64,000 bases of DNA, taken from the NCBI GenBank assembly GCA_036346375.1, contig CM070515.1, forward strand, positions 20,420,423 to 20,484,422. Reading direction: 5' to 3'. Numbering within the stretch: position 1 is the first letter of the stretch; each line of letters opens with the position of its first letter. The position numbers and the translations under genes were made by a program. Below, in pieces: positions 56,304-64,000 of this stretch. Below the pieces are notes generated by a model. That model worked only from the letters and a program-made list of their open reading frames with translations. It made no database searches and was not told where the DNA came from. Origin of the DNA: Guadua angustifolia (Eukaryota; Streptophyta; Magnoliopsida; Poales; Poaceae).

Positions 56304-59259
56304 TTAGCATAAGCATCCACCGGCACAGCACGGATTACCGCACGACGGGCACCGGCATCCATCTTTGCACTTGGGGCAGGAGCACACGCACCCGCAGGAG
56401 CACTCGGGGCACGACGGCGCCGGCGCGCTGAGGCACGACCTGCAGCAGCAGCACGCTCGTCTGCCGCAGCAGGAGGGCTCCCCCTCGCAGCACGACGACT
56501 GGCACTTGCAGCAGGAAGGCTGCCCCTTGCAGCACGACGACCGGCAGCTCAGGCACCGCTTGAAGACGTCGAGGCAGCTGAAGCACCGCGCGCAGGAGCA
56601 CTTGGGGAAAAGCCGGAGCAGCTGCAGCACCGGGGGCAAGAGCACGAGCAGTCCGCGCAGCTGCCGCAGCACTGCTCGGTGCTGCAGCAGCAGCTCGGCT
56701 TGCAGCTGGCGCAGCCGCAGCAGTCGCTGGGACAGCAGCTGCTGCAACGCGGTTGGCAATGGACGCAGCCTGTGCCGCACTGTGGCTTGCAGTCGCAGTC
56801 GCAGCTGGGAAGGCTGCAGGCGCAGCAGCCGGGGCTGCAGCAGTTGCAGTGGGATTTGCAGCACGAAGGGGTCTTCAGGCAGCTGCACCTCGTCCTACAG
56901 CACGACGTGTCGCAGCATGAACAACCGAAGCAGCTTGGTCTCTTAGGCCTTGGCAAGCACCCGCAACAGCAGCACAAGCATGACAAGCAAGTGCACAATT
57001 TTGATCTGCACAGAATTAGATTTTTTTTTTCTTTGGAAGCTGAGTATTGCAATAGTGCAAATCATTTTGCAAGAACTGTTGAAAGGAAAAGGAGGCATTT
57101 GTCATGTCAATAGTGAAGAAGTACTTAGAACAGCATAGGCTCCCCTAAAGACTGTAAATATATGCTTTGATGCCACCACAAGGTCCATAACTGATGTCAG
57201 ATAGCCTCACTTTTCCCATCGAAAGAAGGCAACTATTGACTATCACATTCAAATGGTAGTAAGATGGTGTTGACTGTTGCCCTAAAAAAAAGATGCTGTT
57301 GACTGTTTATTTGCTTCGGCAGGAAAATAGCAACAAACTGGCGCATTGTTATACTTTGTTACTACAGTTGATAACCTATTTTACTTATTCACCATATCAT
57401 CTCAAAGCATAGCTCAATTCAAAGTTTGTTCAAATTGAAACAAGCATTTAACAAGCTTGAGTATTTTTGTCCATCAATCCAAAAACATGTACAAAGGAAG
57501 AGCATCGAACCTGATCCACCGATAGAGACTGCAAGATCTGTGCTTTCTTTTGTTTCTGGAAAGTAAGGCCCGGGGAAAGACTGGTCAACAACATTGGAAA
57601 CTACATTGATATGCGAAAAATAAGTCCAGGGATCATACATTGGTATAAGTGGGTCTGTCTTTGCACCGACAAATTCGTTGACACTGCCGAATATTTATAC
57701 TAAAGCATTAGCAATTTTGTGAGCAACATCAGAATCAAAGGATAGACATAGTACAATCCCAAAAGAACAAAATAGAAATGTAGGCCATGTTTGAACAGTA
57801 ATGTGGACTTTTGGACCACCAGCCGGAAGTTATTACTAATTATTAAGAATAGATATTCAAGGAAATCAAAGTATAGTAAATGTTCCAATTCATCTGGTGC
57901 AGTTCTCCTTTTTAAAAATGTTGGGTTGACGAACATCTGTCAGGAAGTCTCTCTTTTTCTTGAAGTGATTTTCTATTTTTCTTCACCTAAAAAGTAAACA
58001 GATCAATTTGCGTTCTTTTTTGCTGGAGCTTATCCTGTTTCAAGCTCAGGGTATAGAATGTAGGAAGCACAAGTACACAACTGCTACAAATCAGACCAAA
58101 ATATAGTTGTTATGCTTCCCTCCAAAAAAGAATTGAAAGCCAGTTTCTTAATCAGACCAGGTGAACTGCTTAGTAAGCTCTGGAATCAAATAAACATAGA
58201 GCAATGTGAACTGCTGTTTTTAAATTGCATTTAGCTTGAAACTAGAATGAACAAGAACAGGTCACTTTCTCATCTGAGCCAAACAAGCACTGCCAGTGAT
58301 GAGGTTCGAGATGGGATGCTAATGACGAAAGCAGAAAGGGAAACAGAGCATACTCTTTGCAACACCTCGAGACCGGCTGAATCCGTTCAAGTCCCTGTAG
58401 CTCTTGCTGCAAAAAGCGAGTCCCAGTCAGGCCGAGACACATGGCTCATACAGTCGTACTCCATGTGCCATGAATGGAAGCAGTAAAGAACACAAGCAAT
58501 GCGCAGCAGCAGCAGCATCTACCTATTGATTGCCAGTGCCAGGTGATGTAACGACTCACGAGCAGCAGAAATCTGAAAGCTTTTTTTTTTTTTTTGGCTC
58601 GCTGGCATATACCCCAGAGGCCCAGAGTTTCGACCAGACGCAAAGAGAGCAAGAACAGATTTTGGAAATAGACTGCACTTGCAATCCCCTACACTGTGAT
58701 GTTCAGAAATTAAATCCAAATGCCTGGTGTCTGATTAAGCAGAAACAACATCTTCTTCACAAAAAGAAAAAATAGAAGAAGAAAAAACATCTACTAGAAG
58801 GAAAATGGCATTACTTATGGCCGTACCTTTTTTCAGTCACTCTAGTCTCTACAAGAAAAGAAATCAAGGCCGATGGACAAAGGGGTACGTACGGTACGAC
58901 ACGGCACGTCCGAACAGGGGAGGTTGTCGTGCCTCGGGCCTCGCGACGAACTCCACCGTTCCGAAACCCCAAACCCATGAACTCTCCACATGAACTTTTC
59001 CTGAGATGTCCTCCCTACATTCTACTACCGCCTCTTTCCCGCATAGAAAGAAGAAAAGAAAATGCACGCTTTTTCTTTAAACAAAATCAATCAAGATTAG
59101 AGAGCAGTACTACATTGACATCACAAGTGATATGAGTTCACTGCTCACCTCGAGGAACCCGACCTCCCGGTTGAGGATCTGCACCTCCAGTTGCAGCCGC
59201 CGCCGGCCGCACAGGTCCGGGTACCTTGGCGGCGACTTGGGCCTCGGCGCCTCCCCCAT
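56304..59259 (-). CDS. GGC2: Class C heterotrimeric G-protein gamma subunit (DEP1/GGC2/GS3 family), tail frameshifted
   Basis: Class C G-gamma proteins pair with G-beta at the plasma membrane and in grasses control panicle form and grain size. Five exons fit exactly: 59259-59149, 58406-58354, 57683-57639, 57555-57511 and 57005-56304. Phases agree and all introns are GT..AG. Exons 1-3 encode the gamma domain (MGEAPRPKSPPRYPDLCG, LQLEVQILNREVGFLEQELQ, ERIQPVSRCCK, then EFVGAKTDPLIP). Exon 4 adds a basic link (NKRKHRSCSLYRWIR). Exon 5 is the Cys-rich tail (about one residue in three is Cys). One base is missing near 56616, so the frame ends at TGA 56551-56549 after about 236 residues. The other frame continues Cys-rich to a natural stop at 56304, about 318 residues in all. 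The sequence looks closer to rice GGC2 than to DEP1, from memory of both. The gamma domain itself is intact. Confidence 0.88.
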
Positions 59260-59417
59260 CGCGCACACTCGCGAGCGAAACTTATCCACTACCAAAACCT
59301 ACAAGGCAGGCTAGCAGCTAGCCTATCTAGCTATTGGCGCGTTAGGCGGTAGCTATAGCTAGGGCCGGGCCAGGGGAGAGATGAGCTGGGAAAGTGGCGA
59401 GCGGCGACCGACGGTGC

Positions 59418-59424
59418 TTATAAA
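59418..59424 (-). promoter_or_regulatory. TATA box of the G-gamma gene
   Basis: TTTATAAGC on the minus strand lies about 160 bp upstream of the start codon, inside a GC-rich promoter-like region (59300-59620). It would give a 5' UTR of roughly 130 bp. Assignment is by position only. Confidence 0.5.
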
Positions 59425-59619
59425 CCGTCTCGAGGCGAAGACAGGCAGGCGGGCGGGCGGGCAGGGGGCAGGTGGGGGCAAGCGGGGAGCGTCTGCACGA
59501 GGCGCAGCGCACAGCCGCTACGGCGAGCTCTCTCGGCTGCAGCGCGCGCGGCGGGGGACCACCCTGCTCGCGCGGGCCGCGTCGCGTACGTCACGACCAG
59601 TGGCCTGCTCGCGCGGTCC

Positions 59620-60287
59620 GGCTGGGCAATATAATGCCCCGGCGCGGCATGTGGGGTTTAATGATAGGCGCCCCCGTGCACGGTGATGGCGCGCGGGTCG
59701 TACTGTCCGTGCAGTGGTGCGGCGCGCGCGGGCCGAGCACGTACGCTTGCTCTGCTCTGCTCTGCTTCGCTTCGCTCGGGTTGCGGTCTGCTGGAGGCTG
59801 GCGCCGGAGATGTATGCGCTTGTCGTGGCACGAGACAATGTTGAGTCGTATCATCATCGCCTCACGGAATCACAGGCGCGTAGGGCCCGCGGGGCTCGTC
59901 AGCTATAGCGAAATGTGGGACGGAGATGGATCGACCATCGATCCGCCCGTTTCATTTCTGTGACCGAGGTTCGCGCGTGTGCGTGTGTTTTTCCTATACC
60001 CCTGCGTTGGGCCGAGTTTTTTTCTAAGGTCGCGCGCGTGCTACAGTATGTACGGTTTGATATGTATATATATGTATATATGTATATGTATCTGTATGGT
60101 TCGGATCGGTACTACATGAATGATGTAGTCATACCGATCTCTTATCCGTGAGACATCGAAACACGATGGAGAGTACAAAGACGCGTCAGTATGGGTCGAT
60201 ATGCTTAGTATGTGTATGGATCGACATCGACACATGAAAAATAGCCCTAAGGTCCCAAAGTAGACACAACACGTGGTAGGCGTTCTA
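59620..60287. other. No gene recognised
   Basis: GC-rich upstream region of the G-gamma gene to about 60030, then a TATG/TATA microsatellite-like stretch (60058-60095) and unassigned sequence up to the LTR. Confidence 0.4.
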
Positions 60288-60945
60288 TGTTGTCGAAAGT
60301 TAGTGATCGACAACACACTTATATTCGGATACCTTCGAGATAGGCAGGGTCAATCATGCAAGAGAGAACACGCAATGTAGACAGGTTCGAGCCTCGTCGA
60401 TGAGTAATTCCCTACTCCTGTATCGACGATGATTGAGATCGATGAAGAAATTACAGATTGATAGGGGTATCCTTGATTATAAGGAAGAACTACGAATCTG
60501 AGAGTGGCTAGACTATGGCTTGTATATGGCTATACTAAATCGCTAGGGTCGCAATGGCTTCTTTAGGCTTGCGCTCGCATCCGATGGGCTCTCAATTGGC
60601 TTCGCGGACTTGTTGTGGCTTGTCCTTGACGGCGTTCTCTCTGGTCCTTATATAGTAGGCTGGAGTACCGAGTCGTAGTCGATGAAGAGTCCTTCTACCG
60701 TTATAACCTCCGTATCATATCTGAACTTCCATAGCTGCTAGGTGTATTCGAGTAGGTCTCCTTGTATCAGGAGTAGGATCGGAGCTTTCCCTGCAGGGGA
60801 TATCCTTTTCGCATATACCTTATCCTGCAGAATCGGGCTAGAGATATATGGAATATCCTGGTGCTGGTAAATATGTATGTGATGTAATTTTTGACTTTAT
60901 GGCGCATGCCCATATCCCATATTTAGATATTCGACAGTAGCCCCC
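60288..60945 (-). repeat. 3' LTR of a second Tat-like Ty3 element (minus orientation)
   Basis: On the minus strand the unit starts TGTCGAATATCTAAATATGG at 60945 and ends near CTTTCGACAACA at 60288 (658 bp). A purine tract (TTCGGGGGCTAC) sits just before its start. The element body extends to the right and out of the window. The left limit is inferred from the TG..CA rule. Confidence 0.7.
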
Positions 60946-60958
60946 GAACTTCGCTCAG
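60946..60958 (-). promoter_or_regulatory. Polypurine tract of the second Tat-like element
   Basis: TTCGGGGGCTAC on the minus strand ends exactly where the LTR begins, a typical Tat-clade PPT. Confidence 0.75.
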
Positions 60959-61323
60959 CGGAGGGTCCATTGAGTGCTTGGTCAATTACTGCCAAACTTG
61001 GTTTAGTCGAGTAATGCCTCGGCTGCTTCTGGTCGAATACTTCGAGCGAGTAGAAATTGCTAAGTATCGAGAGGTTGTGCGGGGTCAAACCCCTTGCGGC
61101 AAGCCTAAATTCGAGCACTTAGGGTAACCTTGCACTGCCTGGTATTGGCCAGTCAACCCGACTCTAAGCGGAGTTGGAACTGTTGTTAGAAATTCTGAAC
61201 ATTGAGCAGTTGAAGCATTTATTGTTCATGTCGCGATGAATACGGTGCCATCATTCCACTTTTGTCGGCGATCGACATGCCGTCCCACTGGAAATGAACC
61301 ATTGTACCTGGACACTTTTTGGC

Positions 61324-61330
61324 TTATAAA
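61324..61330 (+). promoter_or_regulatory. TATA box for the accessory ORF
   Basis: TTATAAA lies about 120 bp before the ATG at 61451 on the strand opposite to the retroelement. It is consistent with a private promoter for the accessory gene. Confidence 0.45.
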
Positions 61331-61450
61331 TCCTTGAGTTCGGAACTGTAGCCATTCATTTTTTTGCCTTTAGCCTTCCTCTCGAAGCCTCCGTCTCGTT
61401 TCCTTGAGCTCTTGCGCTTCTGTGTTTGAGAGTTTCCTCTTCCTGTTCCA

Positions 61451-64000
61451 ATGGCTTTTGGCTCTTCTGCCAACCCCAAGGTCATCGTCCCGAAGAAGGA
61501 GGTTGTGGTAGAGCTTGTCGAAGAACCAACCTTCAGTGACGAAACGTACCGGTAGGTGTGCCAAACGTCCATCGTGATGGAGAAACGCCTTGGGGAGCTA
61601 GAGAAAGGCGGCCTTATTCCTTCTTGAGTATTCTTCCATTAGAGGCCTTCCGTTGGTGAGGACTATCCGATTCCTAAGAATGAGGACGAGGCTATTGTTT
61701 TTGAGTCTTTTTTTCGCGGTGGTCTCAACTTTCCCCCTTCCAAATTTCTGCTTGATGTTCTGGATTTCTACGGAATCCAGCTTTTTCACCTGAGCCCCAA
61801 TTCCATCACAATGCTCAGCATCTTTGTTCATCTTTGTGAGGCCTTCCTGGGCATCCGACCCAGCCTCAACTTATTCCGTCATTTCTATAGTGTGAAGAGG
61901 TCGACCAAGAATGAGGTCATCAGCGGTGTTGGCTTCCAACTTCGTATAGGTGCTGCTAGCGTTTATGTACCTATGCTGGTAACTTCTTCCTGGTAGTCAG
62001 ACTAGAAGAAGCGGTGGTTCTATATCACCTCACCGGACACGGTTAACTTCCCTTTGTCTTACAAGCCATCTTTCCCGGCCTTTTCCGAGCTTTGGACGAA
62101 AGTCCCTCCGTCGACTGCGCGGAATGCGCGCTATGTCGAGAAAATCAAGGAGCTGAGGAGAAGGGGTCTCTCTGGGTGGCATGTCACTCGAGACTTCCTG
62201 GTGAGACAGTCGAATTCGTTGAAGTGCCGAGACCATCTGGCATGAGAGTATTCTGGGTCGATGACGCGACCAGAGATTCTTTTGAAGGTAAGTGGCACTG
62301 ATCTCTTTTGTTGCTTTTCCTTTTCTGCTATGACTAGTGGCTGACGAACTGCTTTACTGACCAACAGTTCTGTCAGATGCAAATATTTCCATGGACCATT
62401 GGGCAAATATTTCCATGGATCATTCTACTCGATTGGGCAAAGTTTTCCTTGGATCATCTCCTGGGCCCTGCGGCATAGAAGCCTACTCTCTCATCAACCC
62501 TCGACCAGAGGTATGTATCGAATACTTATCACTATTGCTGCTCTGAGGCAGTAATCAGGGCTTAACTCATTTTACCTCTTCAGGAGGTTGAGCGGGATGA
62601 GCACAACGAACCGCTTGAGGGGGCAGTAGACTTGGATGATGAGCCTGCTCAAGACGGCGGGCATGCATCAAGCTCAGGCCCTGCTGATGCGGGTCCGTCT
62701 GCAGAGGACACGGCACTTGCTCCAGCTTCCAGTGAGGCCGAAGCACCTCAGGAGCAGGAGGCGGCAGTTTCTCCTTGATTGGGGAGTTCAGCGTCGCCAT
62801 CACCTTCGCCTCGGTGGAAGCACCGCCGAGTATCGAAGATTTCTGATCAGGTGACGTTCAATCGATCACTCGGGTGTTATGAGGTCGCTGCTGACGTAGT
62901 TCGACAACTTTTGGAGGAACAGCGGGACACCTTGGTCGCTAATGTGCAACGTTTGGCTACGGCTCTACAAGCGTCGCCCCGAGAAGTTCCTTCATCGACC
63001 AAAATAGTCGAAAGGGTAAAGTGACTATTACTGATTAATTACCGTGCTGATAGTCCGAATCAGTTGCTGATAAATTCCCTGCGTGAGCAGGCTGCTTCTC
63101 CAGTCGCTAATCTCTCGTGTCACCGCTCCCGCTAGCTAAGCCGACTGAAAGGGCAGCCACCTGGGCCGAGCTGGTGCCGAAGAAAAGTTCTCGCTCGTGG
63201 GGCAGTTTAAGAGTGGTATTGAAAACAAAGAAGTAGGATTACCTATTCATTACTCTCCTATGCTCCCAACTTTTTGGAAGGTGTCATACGAAAGCTTTTT
63301 TACAGGAAGGACGTGTCGGACAACGCCATTGAGGGCACTACTGATGGCTCCTCGCCACCAATCGGCGCAATCAAATCGATTTCGGCTGGCACCTCGTTGC
63401 CGCCGGAAACGATTGCCGTGGCCCTGGCTAGTTCCTTGCCTTCAACGGACACAAGCGCGGTCGAACCAGCCCTCGGCACACCAGCTGCACTTCCCGCGTC
63501 CTTGTCCTTACTTCTGCCTCCTTCAGCCCCCCTTGAACATTAGTCGCTCCTGGAACCAGCTCTCCAGGTATGCAAATGCACTTAACCGATCCTACGGTTC
63601 AAGCTCATTTTCCTTTTTTGCTGCTTTTTCAACCTCTGCCGTCTATCTTCTGGCAAAGGGCTTCAAAGACCATGCATCGCATCAAAACATTCTGCCTGCA
63701 AGCTAAGCAACAAAATGAGCGGCTTGCAGCTTCTCAGCAGCGGATCGTTTAGATGAAGAACGATGAGCTGGCGGGACTCCGACCGGAGATGAAGAAACTT
63801 GGGGGAGCTCAGGCCGAATCTGAAGTGAGGGAGCAAAAGCTGCTCACGGAGGTAGAGACACTAAAGGCCACGAATTCTTCCTTGGAGGTGAACTTGAAGA
63901 AGGTCGAGGGGGAGAAGACTGCGACAGACACGACATTAGCCGCTCTGCAGTCGAGGACTCTCCACCACATGACCAATTCGGCTCGCCTTGTGACATCATC
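61451..64000 (+). pseudogene. Antisense accessory ORF (gypsy-type transposon domain plus coiled coil) of the second Tat-like element
   Basis: The ATG at 61451 starts MAFGSSANPKVIVPKKEVVV. After stops near 61553 and 61626 a conserved domain follows: EAIVFESFFRGGLNFPPSKF, LLDVLDFYGIQLFHLSPNSI, HLCEAFLGIRPSLNLFRHF and SVKRSTKNEVISGVGFQLR, then KKRWFYITSP. This matches the plant putative gypsy-type transposon (transposase_28-like) domain as known from the family. Acidic and Pro-rich linkers follow with probable introns near 62290-62366 and 62512-62582. The window ends in a coiled coil (EVREQKLLTEVETLKATNSS at about 63820). The function of such proteins is unknown. Stops show that this copy is decayed. 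Confidence 0.7.

Noticed and set aside
56365..56946. 193-codon plus-strand Ser/Arg-rich frame
   Set aside because: Antisense shadow of the Cys-rich G-gamma tail; Cys codons read backwards give Gln/Ser/Arg-rich nonsense.
57419..57640. 73-codon minus frame starting MYDPWTYF as a protein-coding extension of G-gamma exon 3
   Set aside because: A GT donor at the CCAAT/GTATGA border and a small exon 4 with matching phase give the family sequence; the frame is intron read-through.
1..64000. CRISPR arrays, bacterial operons, or integrated virus genes
   Set aside because: No regularly spaced short repeats with unique spacers and no bacterial gene layout; the only reverse transcriptases are those of plant LTR elements and a LINE.

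Overview
This is nuclear DNA from a plant, almost certainly a grass. The evidence is split intron-containing genes with GT..AG junctions, GC-rich first exons, many miniature transposons with TTA/TAA target duplications, chromodomain and Tat-type Ty3 retrotransposons, Maximus/SIRE-like and Tork-like Ty1/copia elements, and a class C (DEP1/GGC2/GS3-type) G-gamma gene whose exon 1 has the grass-typical sequence. The species cannot be fixed from the window. No bacterial genes, operons, CRISPR arrays, rRNA or tRNA genes were seen.

Only three host genes can be rebuilt. (1) Positions 1-1680, minus strand: a trichome birefringence-like (TBL) wall-polysaccharide O-acetyltransferase, interrupted by a frameshift, a 91-bp retroposon insertion with a 15-bp target duplication, and a nonsense codon. 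(2) Positions 37426-40152, plus strand: a receptor-like cytoplasmic kinase (RLCK-VII/PBL type) in four exons. It has a 2-bp deletion in its APE motif, a damaged subdomain IX and a 492-bp CACTA element in its last intron. (3) Positions 56304-59259, minus strand: a five-exon class C G-gamma subunit whose Cys-rich tail is cut short by a 1-base deletion.

Layout of the rest. 3.4-6.9 kb: a 302-bp tandem duplication, a tRNA-headed SINE-like sequence, four MITEs and a decayed copia gag. 7.18-12.65 kb: one complete but dead chromovirus with both LTRs, PBS, PPT and an exact 5-bp target duplication. 13.1-15.4 kb: hAT transposase remnant. 16.1-30.5 kb: a Maximus/SIRE-like copia element whose 5' LTR is split by a 10.2-kb Tat-type Ty3 element. 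30.5-37 kb: mostly empty, with one MITE, an AT-rich array of about 170-bp units and an inverted-repeat element just upstream of the kinase. 40.4-47.8 kb: hAT and copia fragments and an antiparallel HSP70/CDPK gene-fragment chimera. A second hAT element here contains a near-consensus snRNA promoter. 48.4-50.7 kb: transposon ORF with a Ulp1-like end. 53.2-54.5 kb: LINE remnant. 60.3-64 kb: 3' LTR and antisense accessory ORF of a second Tat-like element that runs off the window.

One caution affects many calls. The two LTRs of each complete element differ mainly in short scrambled clusters in GC-rich sequence. This looks like consensus error as much as mutation, so single- and two-base frameshifts, including those in the kinase and G-gamma genes, need read-level confirmation. 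The genes do not form a pathway; this is a gene-poor, transposon-dense interval.
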